Shown: positions 26,638-42,100 of the stretch, piece by piece | How the letters are laid out: each line of letters starts with the position of its first letter | Position numbering within the stretch: position 1 is the first letter of the stretch | Origin: Numida meleagris | Taxonomy: Eukaryota; Chordata; Aves; Galliformes; Numididae | Reading direction: 5' to 3' | Length of the DNA stretch: 64,000 bases | NCBI RefSeq assembly: GCF_002078875.1 | Contig: NC_034410.1 | Location: 98,520,871-98,584,870 of the forward strand | The notes under the pieces: model-generated | Seen by the model: the letters and a program-made list of their open reading frames with translations, nothing else | Database searches by the model: none | Told to the model about the DNA's origin: nothing | Program-made: the position numbers and the translations under genes

Positions 26638-27445
26638 TTCACAGAATCACAGAGTTATATAATTGCAGGGGTTGGAAGACACCACTGGAGATCACCCAGT
26701 CCAATCCCGTTAAAGCAGGTTCCCTACAGAAGGTTGCAAAGGAAAGTGTCCCCATGGGTTTTAAATATCTACAGAGGTGGAGTCTCCATGGCCTTTCTAA
26801 GTAACCTGTTCCAGTGCTCTGTTACCCTCAAAGTAAAGATCTTTCTCATGCTCAGATGGAACTTCCTGTGTTTCAGTTTGTGCCCCTTGTCCTGTCTTTG
26901 GTTACTGCTGAGAAGAGCCTGGCCCTGTACGCTTGACTTCCGTCCGTTAGGCATTTATAAGCACTGATAGGATCTCCCCTCAGTCTTTTCCAGGCTAAGC
27001 AGTCCCAGGTCTCACAGCCTTTTCTCATAAGGAAGATGCCCTGTGCACCTAGTTATCTTTGTAGCCCTCTGTTAGACTCTCTCTAGAAATTTCTTTATTG
27101 AACAGAGGATGCTAGAACTGGATACAGTGCTCCAGATATGGCCTCAGCAGAGCAGAGGGGGAGGATCACCTTCCTTGACCTGCTGGTTGCACTCTTGTTA
27201 ATGCACCTCAGAATCCCATTGGCCTTCTTGGCCACAAGGGCACACTGCTGGCTTAAGACCAACCTGTTATCCACCAGGACACCCAGGTCCTTCTCTGCAG
27301 AGGTCCTTTCCAGCAGGTCAACCCCTGACCTGTTATTCCTCTACAGGTTTAGGACTCTACACTTGCTCTTGTTGAACCTCATAAAACTCCTCTCCACCCA
27401 ACTATCCAGCCTGCCCAGGTCTCTGCTGAGAATGTCACCTGATTT
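26638..27445 (-). mobile_element. CR1 LINE, about 800 bp of 3' region, inverted
   Basis: Read on the + strand it begins TCACAGAATCACAGAG, the reverse complement of the CR1 terminal repeat. It then runs through the characteristic CR1 3' segments: the GGGGTTGGAAGACACC block, CAGTGCTCTGTTACCCTCA, GATCTCCCCTCAGTCTTTTCC, the GGCCTCAGCAGAGCAGAGGG block and the GACCTGCTGGTTGCACTC block. It is 5'-truncated at about 27445. The open frames in it (26599-26967, 27138-27527) are antisense artefacts of the repeat. Confidence 0.9.
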
Positions 27446-30400
27446 GGGCAAAGATAGGATGTTTCCTGTAGATCTAAGTCATTCTGAAAATTTAGCTCAC
27501 TTCTATCATTGTAGAAAAGAAACTTAGTAAGTTGTGCTTTTTTTGAATTACATAATTTGATACCTTTGAAGTTACAAAATGGATTGAGAATGATTACTGT
27601 GATATCAGCCATTTGATTGATATACTTCAATATTGTAACATTACCATTTAAAATCAAATTAGAGGTACTGTATATAATCAATAACAAATTAATAGTGGTC
27701 AAGTACTTCTAAATAGTTATTAATTACATTCAATAAGCAATGTCCTGTGGTCTGAGAGCCTAAGTATCAGTAACTACAGAGATCAAGTTCTAATTGTGAA
27801 TATGATTTTTTTTCCTGTATCTTTTTAGGATTTAGTACTTACTGTTCACTGTTAAATCACTTTCAGATTTTTAACATTGTTATGAAAATATTCTCTGCTA
27901 GGTTTGTCATATAGAATAACAAAAAACATGACAAATGTGACTGATGAGAAAATATATCAGCATATTGATCCTGGTGCTTGGGACCAGAGCATGGCAGATC
28001 TCAAATAACTCTACATTTCCCCTTTGTGCTACTCTCAGCCTGAGAAGTGTTTAGCTCCTATCACAAGTAAGAAATCCGCTGGCTGTTCACACCTATGCTG
28101 CTTAGCAACAGTATCTAGAGTATTTAAGATGTGCTCTTGACTTTACCCTGACTTTCTTTCTCCAGAGAGAAACTGTGAAGAACTTTCAGAAACAAGATGA
28201 CTATTGTCTTCTGGCAACCCAAGGGTTCCTCCATCAGGGTCTTGATGTGTTTTCTGAATTCCTGTTTGTTGCCAAAATGTGCCATTAAGTCTTGGGCAAA
28301 TCTGATCCTCGAATCTGAGTAGATCTTGTATCACTCTAAGGTGGTAGCCCTGAAGCATGGAGCTTTAAGGGGCTTCACAGTTCATCAGGGTTGTGACAAT
28401 TTGTGTTAACAGTCTATAAAGACTACTGGTAATGGGTAAGTACTTTATGCTACCTTGTGGTCTTCTCTCAGTGACAATTAGATGTCCATTGTAGAGTAAA
28501 ACCTGATTGCAGGTCATGGAGGAAGGGAAAAGGCATGGAAAAAAAAAAAAAGGAAAAGGAAAAAAAAAACAGGTCAAAAATTTGGGTTAATCTCTCTTGA
28601 TAGCATATAAAAATTATACTGTTATATTTTCCATTTATTAAATGCTAAGTTAATCCCTTAATAATGTAGGGCAAAGACACCTATCAAGCTGCACGAGTAT
28701 GTACATATGTAGTGAGTACTGATCTGAGACTTTCCTTCTCTTAAAAAGGAAAGATACAATCATTGCCTTATTCTCCTGACTGATAGGCTGTGCTTTCATG
28801 AAGATTGCCGCAAATCATCTTATTAATTATAAGCATTATTATGCTTGACTGCATTGTTCTAGTGTCTCACCAGACCAGTGAGGAATTCCCCCAACTGACA
28901 TAGTCATTGTGCATTTTATGTAATGAAATGACAGCCCTGCTTCCCAGCAGCCTGAGGATATGCTGGGAAGCAGCAGGTGCATACAAGAAACAGATGGGGA
29001 AATGGTGAAATGATTACATTTGTAGAATATCTGCTAACTAGTCCTGCTCGCTGTGACTGTAGCTCATTGTGGCTGAGCAGTTCAGCTCTTTCATCACTTC
29101 ATCCATGTTCTGGCCCTGCGTGGAGGAGGCAAAATGTCCGCAATTCCTCCTTCTCAGCAGTCTTCATATCACCAGAACTCTCTGATGTCAGAACTTGCAA
29201 TGAGCAATGCAGACAAAAAGCACAAGCATCTCTCTCCTTGTTGAAAAATCCCTGCGCAGAGCTGCAAAAATGCTGGTATCAAGTTTTATTTTTGAACATC
29301 TACAATTTTAAATTACCAAGGGTAAAAATTCCTCTAGCACTTACTGCCCTGCGAAAAAAAAAAAAAAGACAGCGGGAGCCATATGTTACTGGTGTATTCT
29401 AATGTTCACCTCCTACAACAAACGCTTTGGCATGTAAGTAACTTATTTTTAATATCACTTACAATAGAGACATTTTCCAATCTTCAGTCCCATATATGTT
29501 GTCATTATCTCATAGACAAATGTGCTCCTACTGACTCAAAATACAATTTCTAAGGATTGAAGGTAAAATTAGTTGTTTTATAAACTCTTCTTTTAAAATA
29601 CATGTTCGTTTCTACCAGTGCATTTGCTGTAGACCTTCAAATTGTCAGCAAAACTGTTCAAACAATAAGGAGATACAGCCATGTCGTGATTAGTACACAG
29701 AAATGTCATTGCAATTAAGGTCAAGTTGTCTTGGGATGGACCCCAGCTCAAAGAGCTTACATTGTAGAGCAATGAAGTAGGTAAAAGGGGAACAAGATTA
29801 GAAAATACGTATTTATTGCAGAGATTTGGTGGAAATACTGCACTGATCTTGCTTTCTCAGCCAGTAGTTTGGGAAGTATTCATGACTAACCTTCATGTGT
29901 TTTTATGTCCTCAAATAACAGCACAAAAGTGTATGTGTTTGCAGCTGTCTAGTATCAACAAACCAAAAGTGAAAGCAAATAACATAGCTGAATGGTTCCT
30001 ACTTCTTTTTAAGCCAGCTGAGAAGTCATGCACAGAACATTTAAAAGCAATTGAGTGACATACGCCCTGAGCACAGTTCATAACCAGAGGGTCCAACCAT
30101 CACAGATTTCCTGCAACATGTCACAACTGACTCAGGAGCATTTAACATTGCCTCCTCTAGTTTCAGTCTTTTTGCAAGATGCCAGTTAAAAATGTGCATA
30201 TTTACAGAGTTGCAAGTGTTATTGATATCTCAAAAATAAAAGTAAAAATTTATTCACAGAGATTGTCAGCAAGAACTGATTGTCAATAAGAAGTGAGATT
30301 AACAAGCAGTTCCTTCATTTTTTTTCTCTAAAATTGTTCATCTTAAAATATTTATTCCCTTTACCTTTCAGTCACCAGATCTCACGGCTGTGAGATCCTT

Positions 30401-33400
30401 CACCCTGACAAATGTTCCCAGCAATGTTTATCTCTGCTGTAATTAATTCTGAAAGAAGAGTAGACATGCAAATTGCCGTTCACTCTCAGTGGATTTTCAA
30501 GACTCAGGTTTGCTATGCAATGAAAGGTTGCCTCTGATTCTACCATGTATCAGATAAGCCAGATGGATCTAATAAACAATAAGGATGCACTCTTTCATGT
30601 AAGCCTGTAAGGATTTCAAACATAAATTTTCTCAGTGAAAATGATTTCTTGTAATTCATTCACTGTGCTGCTTTGCATTGGTTGTCAAATCATCATTAAT
30701 CATAACAGGATCACTATCATTAATCAAAGCAGAATCTCCACTGATGTGGGAAATATACTAACAAAAAAAAACAAATGTACGTGGGGCTCACATAAGGCAG
30801 AACATACACTATGAGACCAGTGCTCAGGCTGAGAGTGATGCTCTTACAACTTCCTAAACTATTGAATAAGATGAGGCTATGAACTCCAGCAACAAAGACT
30901 CAGGAAATCTTGGCATGCAGTACTATATACTTGGAAGCGCACGTACGAAATGTACATCAGCTCTTATTTTTATTAATGTAATAAGTTAGCTAAGGCTAAA
31001 TTTAAAATTAAAACATGCTTTCAGGCTAGAGCCACTGTTATGACTGGAAGCCATTCTGCTTGGTAGCAGGATGTAGGTTGAGATGGAAATGACCCTTTGA
31101 GACTTCTGTTACTCTGTGTCTGAGAAATTGTGAAGATAAATCACTGAGGGAAACCTGAAGTCTGTGCAATACGTCTCTCTCTTATGCTTTTAATAGCACT
31201 TGTCTAAGAATCTTTTTTCATCTTGTGCCCGGTCTACAAGTATATCTAGTAAGGGCCTGCTCTCTGTTTTGTTTTGTAAGATCTCTCTCTATGCTGGGAA
31301 CTCCTGGTCCATGGCTGGAGTCCATAGGCCCTGTAATATTTTCTGTAAGTACACCAAGTACTTTAGGTTGTCCTTTGAATCATTTTTGGACCTTGGGCCT
31401 GCTGAGGGCTGAGGTATATTAACTTGGCTACGCATCTCCTGGATTAGAGCTGACATATCCAGCCAGCCTGGAGTGGAACTTATTCAAGTGGATATACTAA
31501 AATTGATGGTGTGGTTGTACTGAAGCATTTTCCAAGATGGGCCATGTGAAGGTTATCATCTTATGCACAAACAATATAACAAAAACAGGTATATGCTTAA
31601 AAATTAGTGATGGAGGGGAGAGGGAGAGGAGAGAGGTAACCCAGGTCTAATAATTTATCCGCAATTCCTAATAATTATTTAAGTTCACCACAGTTTAATG
31701 ATAAATATCATCATGCGTTAAGTTATAGAAAGGTAAGGCATATTCTGAAACTGTCAGTAGTGCTCAAACACTGCAGAGTTACAAATTAACTCAGGCAACC
31801 AGTAAATCAGACTGATAGGAAAGCTGTCTTTTGCAACCATTCCACTTCTGGGAACACACAATCCATGTCAATTAAAAATAAAATAAATGTTTCATTAAAG
31901 CTCCCAATGTATTTGTTAAAGAACAAGAAGAATTTGTAGGATACCTAAGGATATGTAACTCAGCATAGTAACTTGCTCTAAGGGATTCAACCTGCCTTTG
32001 TAGAACCAGTCCTTACCATGTAGAGTCAATTAAGATTGCATTGCTTGCTACTGCATAACATCATCTTCAGCAGCTTTTCATCCAAGAACACATTTCTATT
32101 TTTCCAGGATTTGAACTCACCTACAACAAATTTTGGTAGGAGTAACTTGAAAACTGTGAATGTGATGATAGCCTAATCACTCAAAACTTTAGCAATGAAA
32201 ATATGGAAAGGCTGTTGTATAAAAAGATGGCTAAATAGAATGGTTTCATTTGACAGAAATAGAAAATATGACTCAGATAGGGAAAAGAGCTCTTTGCCCT
32301 TTAAAAACTCACTCTTGTTCTCCCTCTAACACAGGAGCTTTTCAGGGAGAGTCTGATGATGCTGCATTATTGATGTGATACAGGTCTCTAGTGGAAACAG
32401 ATGTGATATGTTTGGATTTCTGTGATAGTCTGGGCTGAACACAAAGCAAATTATCGAATGTCGGAAGGCTCAGGTTCAACGAGACTGTTCAAAGCACAGT
32501 TTTATAAGAAGTTCTTAAATAATAAATCTTAAATTTCAAGCCTGTTGCATAACCAGAAGTTATATATGTACTAAAAGAAATGTGCCCCAAGTGATTTTGT
32601 AGACAGACTGCAACTGAGATCAAAACGCATATGTGCAGATTTAGGATTTGTTTGTTCTCAAATCAGGCATTGATAGTTGGGGTAAATGGCGTGCACTAGC
32701 AGTCTCAATGAAAATTCATAGAACTACAGAAACATTGAGGCTGGAATATGTAAAACTTAAATGAATATTCATAATCTCTCCTACAATTTTGTCACCCTGT
32801 GTTGGATCACTTTAAAAAACGACAAAACAAAACATCACCATTTGGAACCATAACAATTCTATTTATTGCTTCTTGGCTCCTGGCATGTTGTTACACAAAG
32901 CAGAGTTTTCCCATGCAAGAAGAGGTCAAGCAGAGGTAGAAGAGGGCTGTTTTGGCCTGGGCTGAGTCACACTCCAGCTTCAGTTGTTATCCTAGACCAC
33001 TTAAAAAGGGTGGGTTCAGTTCATCCACCCCAGCAAACCACACAATACATGTTTGTAGGAAACCCACGTTTCCCAGGATGAGTTTTCAGTACATATTGAG
33101 ATACCTGCCAAAGATTTGCCCTCACAGTGAGCCTCTGAGAAGACTCTACTAAAGCAATGAACTGCAATCTCTTAAATAAGACAAGCAGTATGATGGGATG
33201 TGCTAGATTATATCTCCCTGTGTGACGGTGTAATGTGGCTTCAATTTAATCAGAATTTCCACAAAGATGCTCAGATGATAATACTCTTTCCTGGTCTCTG
33301 CAGAAAATGTGAGAGCCAGTGTGACCACACTGACATATCTCAGCTCTGACTTTCATCTTTCTTCCTTTATTGCTTTCTTCATCTTCTCATCTGCTTCTTG

Positions 33401-33559
33401 GCTGTCTTCCTCATCATTCCTGTAAACTCAAGGGGAAAAAAGTCTTGATCTTGCTGCATGTGCCATTCTCCCTTTTAAATCCTCTATATTGTCATTTGAG
33501 ATGTGTGTTCAGGATGAGCATTTTGTAAAGAGATGCAGAGATAACTGGTTGTGAGGGCA
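27446..33559. other. Intergenic, nothing recognised
   Basis: AT-rich DNA without a supportable gene. An A-rich GGAAAA-interrupted tract lies at about 28539-28571, and an A13 run at about 29354. The longest open frame (28977-29402, +, 141 codons) runs into that A tract and has no domain. The region just right of 31200 is TC-rich and unassigned. Confidence 0.5.
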
Positions 33560-33727
33560 CCAGGACACCGCTGATGGAGGATTCCCTGGAGGTGTTCAAG
33601 AAACATGTAGATGATGTACTAAGGGACGTGGTTGACTGAGGGGAATATTGGTGGTAGATGGACAGGTGGATTGGATGATCTTGGAGGTCTTTTTCAGCCT
33701 TGGTGATTCTATGATTCTATGATTTTA
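33560..33727 (+). mobile_element. CR1 LINE 3'-end fragment
   Basis: Contains the CR1 3' blocks CCCTGGAGGTGTTCAAGAAA, GGATGATCTTGGAGGTCTTT and a terminal GATTCTATGATTCTATGATT repeat ending at about 33726. It is 5'-truncated, + strand and non-coding. It lies less than 400 bp upstream of the TMEM200C CpG island. Confidence 0.92.
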
Positions 33728-34425
33728 CACCGCTGGTGAGCTCCTAAACTGGAGAGCTAGCAGGGGACAAGGGCCATCTGGTGATGCAAGACCTTGAGCA
33801 GCCTGGGAGAGGTGCATGATGCTAAAGGACAAACCAAGAGGAAGGGAGAGGATAAGTCTGCACCTCTCCCTTGGCCAGCTACTTGTTGGACCAGGAAAAC
33901 AATCATAGCTGAGCACATGACAGGATGCTCCCTCCAAGCCCTACTGCTACACCTGTGCTTGGGAGCGCCCTATTGCTCTCAGGAGGAGTGAGAGGTGGCT
34001 GTGCGGCAGGCATGAGAAGGAGCTGCACATCTCCAGCCTCCGCCCAGGAGCACGGTCGGCCGCCCCTAAATCTCCACAAGGGGCAAAGTGGCAGGGAGTG
34101 CCGGACGGTACCTGACCCCGCCGCCTCAGCACGCACGAAAAAGGCGGGCCGAGGCGGGGCAGGGCGTGGCGGCTGGGGCGGGGCCGGGCGGCCGGGGGCG
34201 GGCCGTGTGAGGGCAGGGCCGAGGCGGGCGGGCGCAGGTGCCCAGGTGGGGGGGCGGCGGCGGCGGCCGTCCTGCAGCCATTTCCCTGTGTCACGGCTCC
34301 GTCTCCTAGCAACGGCTCCGAGTCCGGCCGCCAGCCGCGGCAGCCGCGCACCGCCCTAAGCGGCAGAGACAGCGGCTCCGCCGGGCCGGCGGGCGGGCGC
34401 TGCCGAGGGGCGGCCCCGCGGCGGG

Positions 34426-34540
34426 NNNNNNNNNNNNNNNNNNNNNNNNNNNNNNNNNNNNNNNNNNNNNNNNNNNNNNNNNNNNNNNNNNNNNNNNNNN
34501 NNNNNNNNNNNNNNNNNNNNNNNNNNNNNNNNNNNNNNNN
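34426..34540. other. Assembly gap (115 N)
   Basis: 115 undetermined bases in the most GC-rich part of the island, between GCGGCGGG and GGTGAGGCGG. The transcription start of TMEM200C may lie in or near it. Any reading frame across it is meaningless. Confidence 1.
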
Positions 34541-34645
34541 GGTGAGGCGGCGGCGGGGCGGGCGCCGCGCGGGGATGCCCGCTCGGGCCGGAAACTTTCT
34601 TTCCCCGCGGTGGCTCGGCCGCGGACCTCTCGCCGGTCTTCCTCG
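34541..34645 (+). other. TMEM200C: TMEM200C non-coding exon 1 (3' part)
   Basis: A good donor CG|GTAAGT lies at 34646-34651 within the CpG island on the gene's strand. The coding exon is preceded by a clean acceptor (CTGCAG ending at 36785). Together they define a first intron of about 2.14 kb (34646-36785). The 5' end of exon 1 is not defined and could lie in the N gap, so the start given is only the right edge of the gap. An alternative donor, GGTGAGG, directly abuts the gap. Confidence 0.6.
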
Positions 34646-35239
34646 GTAAGTGGGCGCGGAGCCTTCGGCAGCGCCGCTGCCATATTGCGCGGTGCTCGGG
34701 AGACCCCGGCCGCCGGGAGCAGCGCCCCGCAGCCCGGGTGCCCGGCTCCCGAAAGCCGCTTATTGCCTCCTCGTGCCGCCCGGCGAGCCGTACCCGAGCG
34801 GCGGGCGCGAAGCCCGGCTCCTCTCCTCGTCGGTCCCCGTCCGTCCGTCAGAACGGTGTGAGAACTGCGCCTTGGGGCGGGCGGCGGGGCTCGGTGAGGG
34901 GCGGCAGCTGTCTACGCACCGCCATCGGCTCGTGGATTCGCTCCGCAGCCTCTAGAAGTGTCCCCGAGCCCTGCGTTGTTTTGTTCTGTTGCCGTCGCTG
35001 GTGGTCTTGTGGTGGTCCCCTCCTTCACGTGCTCTGCTCTCCTTTCCAAACGGGAAAAACTCAGTGCCGGGCGGTACTGCCTTGCAAAGGCAGCTCCGAA
35101 ACGATTGCCATCTGTTTTCGTCGTCCTGGAGGAGACTGGCTCCTGTCGGGGGGGCAGGAGAAGGAATGAGATCAGCGAGCGGCGATTACAGCAAATCCTG
35201 CCCCGATAATTCTTCTTGTGCGCCGACATAGAATGCAGC

Positions 35240-35296
35240 TTTTTTTTTTTTTTGTTATTTTGTTTTTTTTTTTTTTTTGCTTTTTTTTTGTTTTTA
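35240..35296. repeat. T-rich tract in TMEM200C intron 1
   Basis: About 57 bases of T runs interrupted by single G or A, just downstream of the CpG island. It is low-complexity sequence that reads as a poly(A) tract on the - strand, and I see no attached element. Confidence 0.85.
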
Positions 35297-36785
35297 AAGT
35301 AAGTAGTTCGGTGATACAGACTTCTTGTTCCTGCCCTTTGTTTTGAGTATGCGGTACCTCGGAGAGTAATTTAACAACGTCCTCGCTCACAACAGAAAAT
35401 TCAAACTGAGTAAATGGGGAGCAGAATCCTCACTATACGTGTCAAACCTGGGAATAGAGGAGTGGGGAAGTGAGATGTAAAAGCTTAACAGGGAAAAGGG
35501 ATGAGGTTGGTTGGTTTGTTTTTTAGGAGCTTTCTTAATTGTCTTTCAGTGCTATGGCTTGAACTTTATAAACCAGATTATATTTGGTGCTGTCAGTCTT
35601 TTTGCTCCCTCAAAAAAACAAACCTAAACCACCCCAAATTGGACAATTAGAAAGGGGGGAGGGGGACCTTCTTCTCAAAAGCATGAGGGGAAGAGAGTCC
35701 AGGAAAAAAAAATTGCAGCAGCGCAGGAATTGTTCCTACGTGGTGCATTTTGTGGCTTCAGTCACTGGAACACACAGACGACTCCTGACAGTCAGTGAAA
35801 TAAAAGCCATGAATGATATCTATTCAGTCACTTGCCAATTTCTCTACAAGCAATCCTTGCCTTTTCCCCAGGTGATTTGCAGGGGTTTGCTCCTCCTTTA
35901 ATAAGATGTGACATGCTTCCTACCAGCCACCATCTCCCCTCTCTGGAGGTGGGGGGATGTGGCTGTGGTTGCATAACTGTTGCCCTGAACATCACACGTG
36001 TTCCCAAAGCGGAGGCTGTCCAGCTGACACTCCGTGACCACAGGCAAGTGATGAATTTTTTTGAAATATTGCAGATAGAATTCTAAGGAAGTGGCTTGGA
36101 AGAAACTTTCACGGGGTACCATTTTCTATTGTTCTGGTTTCCCTTGTGTGTTTCACAGTAATTTCTTTTCCATTCATTTAGGAAAGGTAATATGCTTAAC
36201 TCTTCCCCCTCGCCCTCACTAATGTGCAAGTAGTGTAGTAAAATGAATGGTATCTATAGATCAGACGTACTGCCTTCCTGCTTTTATTTTCTTCTTCCCC
36301 TCAAATCTAGTTCCTGCATGACATCATTAACCACACTGTGGTTAAATCACTGTGTAGCATAACCCCAGACCCTGTGGGAATGGGGCTCCAGGGCAGGGAA
36401 GCTGTCAGCCTCCTCTGTACCCTGGTGTTTTGTAAGCACCGTCTGAGACTAGCAGGATCATTTTCTGTTTATGCCTGCAGGTACCACCCCATCTATCATT
36501 TATCTGGAGTATAAAGAAATTAATTAGCTGTGTGCCAAGGGTCTAGTGGGGCACATGGCTGCTTCCCTTTGCAGAATTGTCTAATCATTTGTCTCATCAG
36601 TCTTGCTGTCTTTCTCACATACAGGAGCTCTATGGACAAGAGAGATCAGCCTCTTGGTGTTAACCCCTGTCCCACTTGTTGAGGGGTTTAATTAATGGGA
36701 GAATGAAGGAGGAACAAGAAACAGATGTATCTGTTGTGCTATAGGTCTGTCATTGATCCTCACCCTCTTCTCTTTTTCACTGCAG

Positions 36786-38457
<1,672 letters not shown>

Positions 38458-39130
38458 AAAACAGAGAAGGCGCGAGGACACCTTGCAACCCTTCACACCT
38501 TTCCCCCTTCTCCATCTCTTTTATGGACTTAGGAAACCAGTTTATATCCAAAGAGCTGCAGTATGTCACCCTTGAAAATTTGAATTCAGTAAATCCTGTA
38601 GATGACTTCAGGAAGAAAATCTTTCTGTCCGATTGTATGTTCCATGCAAGCCAAATTGTATTAAATATCCACAGTCCAGCAAGTTCTTGGGATCAGCTTA
38701 ATACAATTTCGGACAGTATAACCGTGCACTTTAATTGTCTTGATTTCCAAGTGCTTCTTCTCCTCTTATTTCTTTCTTGCTGATTTGCCACTAACTGCTT
38801 GAAAACCACAGGCACTTTCTTAAGCTCAAGAGCACCGTGGTCTTTAGATTAAGAAAGCCCAGCTCACTCTTTGTTTTGGTTCAATCACTAAAAAGTTTGC
38901 AAGGCCTTAAGGATGACGTACCTTGACAAAGAAGGAGTTTGTTTAAATGTTGGAAAAATGACAATTCAGAACAGAATAGAGCAGAACAGAGCGCTGATAA
39001 TTTAGTTAAAACCATTATGTTCCTGAATCCAAAATACCTACTACGATGTGATACTTTATGAAGTATTATTACACATGTATTGACTAATAGCATTAAAATA
39101 TTTTTTTTTTAATAAAACATTTACAAACAA
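38458..39130 (+). other. TMEM200C: TMEM200C 3' UTR
   Basis: AT-rich sequence after the TAA stop at 38455-38457, containing no supportable reading frame. It ends shortly after a poly(A) signal following a T10 run. The end at about 39130 is inferred from that signal; longer isoforms are possible. Confidence 0.65.
39111..39116 (+). terminator. TMEM200C: Poly(A) signal AATAAA, TMEM200C
   Basis: Canonical AATAAA about 650 bases after the stop codon on the gene's strand. A TTTATTTTGG stretch lies about 35 bases downstream and could serve as the T-rich downstream element. Confidence 0.6.
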
Positions 39131-42100
39131 AACTGAGAGACAAAACGTCCTTTATTTTGGTAAGTACTTACGGATACCACAAACCTCTGTTTTTGTACTG
39201 TGAATGATTATAGAGATGCTACAAGGCCAAAGGTTTGCTTATGCTTTTAAGTGGATAATAGTCGTGTAGGAGTAATTTCAAAACAAACAGTGGTTCTGAC
39301 TCTGAGAAACTATGCTTTAGTTCGGTCAGCAGAATCTATCTCTATTTCTAACAGTGCTGCTTTGTGACATCTGCAAAAATGTGAGATTTTAACATGCTAA
39401 GGGAAAAAAGAATTATAGGTTTGACCTGTTAAAATCAGATTTTTCTTGAGTAACACATCGATCTCAAACTGTAGCATGTTCTTTCAGGAATCTTCATTTA
39501 CAATTGTTGCTTTCAGCCTTTCTACTGTTCAGGTTTTCATATTCATGAAAGCATGTGCATAATTTTAATTTTAAAGCATAATTATAGTCCTGAATATATC
39601 TGAGCTGTTCACCCTGTTGAAATCAGTGGAAGTTTCTCAGTGACTTCAGTGTGGTGAGAGTTTCTTCTCGAGTGAGAAAAGCATCAAGTTTCCTTATGGC
39701 TGCATTATGTGTTATAATCTGTGGGCAGATTTTTAGTAAATTGATGAGTTGTTTTATTTTCATAGCCGCAACGTGACAGGCGTTCTTTTATTTTGTTAAA
39801 GCAGCTCTCTAGATTTAGATGCTCAAAAGATTTCATCAATATTTCAGATTTTGAATATGGATGCGTCATTTCATCATACACAAAGAGAAACCGACATTAA
39901 ACAAATATGCTGTGTACAGGGGAAAATTGTTTTTCTGTTGCAATTAAAATTTTTGTTATGGTTTCATACTTTAAAATATCTGGTTATATTGCAGTGCCTT
40001 GCAAAATTGAATATAACAGTCACTAAATGCAATTGCAAAGAGTGATCTGGCAAAGTCCTATCTTAAATAAGGCTAACTTAAAAAAAAATACCAAAGAATT
40101 TGCCACGTCAGAATTCTGAAATTGTGGAAGCAGTTCTCTTGAGCATCGGAGAGATCCAGATGGCAATATCTCTTGTCAGTGGCAACCAGGAAAACGACAA
40201 CATGAACATCAGCATGACATTTTTTGCTATCAAACTGCTAGCACACAGCTGGCAAAAAATATGTTGCAAAACTGCTTGAGCTGGAGGGGGATTGATGAGG
40301 CCCTGCAAGAAGCGGCTGGCCTTCCCCGTGAGAAGGCAGCTCAGCGGGAACTGACTTTCATGCAGTTCTCCCAGTTCCAAGTCATTAGCAAACCAGCGCT
40401 GCTGCTTCTCTCGTGTGATTTCCAGCAAGATTTATGAGATGTATCTGAGCAGCGTTACCTGGTGCTGACAGAGATGCTGGTTGTTTGCAGTGATGCAGAT
40501 ACCTCATTTGTTATCATCTGCGTGAAAACTGCATAGGGGCACAGGGAAAGAGGTGGTGGCTTGCTGGAGGATGACGTCTTCATGAAAGCACAGCACGTTT
40601 TTATTCATTCTGAGAGGAAGACAAATATATTTTTATATATGTATTCTTAGTAAATACTTCTTTAGACATCTGAATTTGCAGCATGCTCTGAAAAAAAGCC
40701 TTTAAAAAAGCCTCTGGATGCTCCTTAGATCAATTAAAATAAAGCATTCCAGTAATTCTGCTGATTAGCTTTCTGCAAAGCTTTCTTAATAACAAAATTA
40801 CAGTGAAGTTGGTTTTCAGTAAGTAAATTTATAGCCTTTTCCTGTGTGCCAAAAAAAGATTTGAAACATGAAGTTTCATCAGTCAAGCGGGATTTTTAGA
40901 ACAGCAGCTAGAAGTGAGTCGTAACACACGCATTAACAAGCAGATAAAGCCTTTTCTGTTTCTAAGTATCAAAAAAAAATCCTTATTTTTTGTGAATTTA
41001 TTCATCAGATTATTTGTTGAACAACACATGCAGGAGTGGATTTGGCGTCAGAACATTTTGTTCAAAATTCAAGATGAGCAAATTAGTTTAACTGACTGAT
41101 GTTGGAAAATGGATGAGAAATGCTGCCCTTGTGCAGCAGGTGTGACTGCTCATAGCACCATTAGCAGTGGAGAGAGAAACAGTGACTGGGCCAGCGCAGA
41201 ACCCTTCCTGATGACACCAGCAGCTGACATGAGCGCTGAGTTCCATGCACTGACCTCTTGATTTTCTCCCAGATGACTCTGACTGCTTCTCAAAACTACC
41301 AGACTGCCTCTTGGCTATTGTTTGCTTTTTTTTTTTTTGTCTCTTGTTTGTGTGTTTTCCTCCCATCTCATCTTTCCCTGTTAACCTCCTTCCCCATTAT
41401 CCTGCCACCAAGTGCTTCCTCCGCAGTCCTTGTCAAGAGCTGAGAAGTTGCTTTTGCTTACCAGTATCTGCCTGCCTACACAATGCAGAGAGGTGTGTGC
41501 CTGCACACAAAATACTTTTTAAGATGGAACCATTAAGCTGCAATACCCCTGCATAAAATCTTACTATGCACCATACTACTATCTGTTCCAACCCCCCCCC
41601 CCCCCCGTGTTTATTTTAGCATAGAAAAGAATGCTATGATATTTATATAAAATTTCCAAAGGAAATGCTAATTTCTGCCTGAAGTTTGAGTACTCCCATC
41701 ACTAGGTACAAGGGAGCATCTCTGCATTATGAGTGCGGCTGCTGCTTGGACAAGTCTGAGGATGTAGGCAAACGCCCTAATTGTGCTTCACTTGTTCTGC
41801 TGTTTATTCCCAAACTGTATATAAAAGGAAAAGCAATGGTGTGAATATGTTCAGGAGATACCTAGGTATCTAGGAAAGCATCTTTCATAGAACATATTCA
41901 ATGCAAGCATTTATGCACTGGCATCTATGAGGAACTGTACTTGTTAACTCTGGCCCAACTCTTGGCCTATCAGCTGTACTACCACAAAATGCAGTGACCC
42001 AGATTTACTGCTCCATATTATTTAGGTACATTTTTAACAGCCTTTTCAAGAAATCATGCTGTCCAACATTGAGTAATAGTGCCTGTACACACATCTAATA

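Larger units (their letters stand above)
34020..35000. promoter_or_regulatory. TMEM200C: CpG island, TMEM200C promoter region
   Basis: Very GC-rich sequence with dense CG dinucleotides begins at about 34,020, peaks at 34,140-34,620 (GGGGCGGGGC-type boxes that resemble Sp1 sites) and fades by about 35,000. No TATA box is apparent, as expected for a CpG-island promoter. A strong splice donor sits inside it at 34646. The assembly gap at 34,426-34,540 removes part of the core. Open frames across the island, including ones that run through the gap, are compositional artefacts. Confidence 0.85.

Noticed and set aside
26599..27527. Two + strand open frames
   Set aside because: They translate an inverted CR1 3' region.
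28977..29402. 141-codon + frame
   Set aside because: It ends in an A13 run translated as lysines and has no recognisable domain or splice partners.
34306..34683. - strand open frame with a MAAALPKAPRPL-like start in the CpG island
   Set aside because: It runs through the 115-base N gap and owes its length to GC-rich composition. No splice site or family match was seen.
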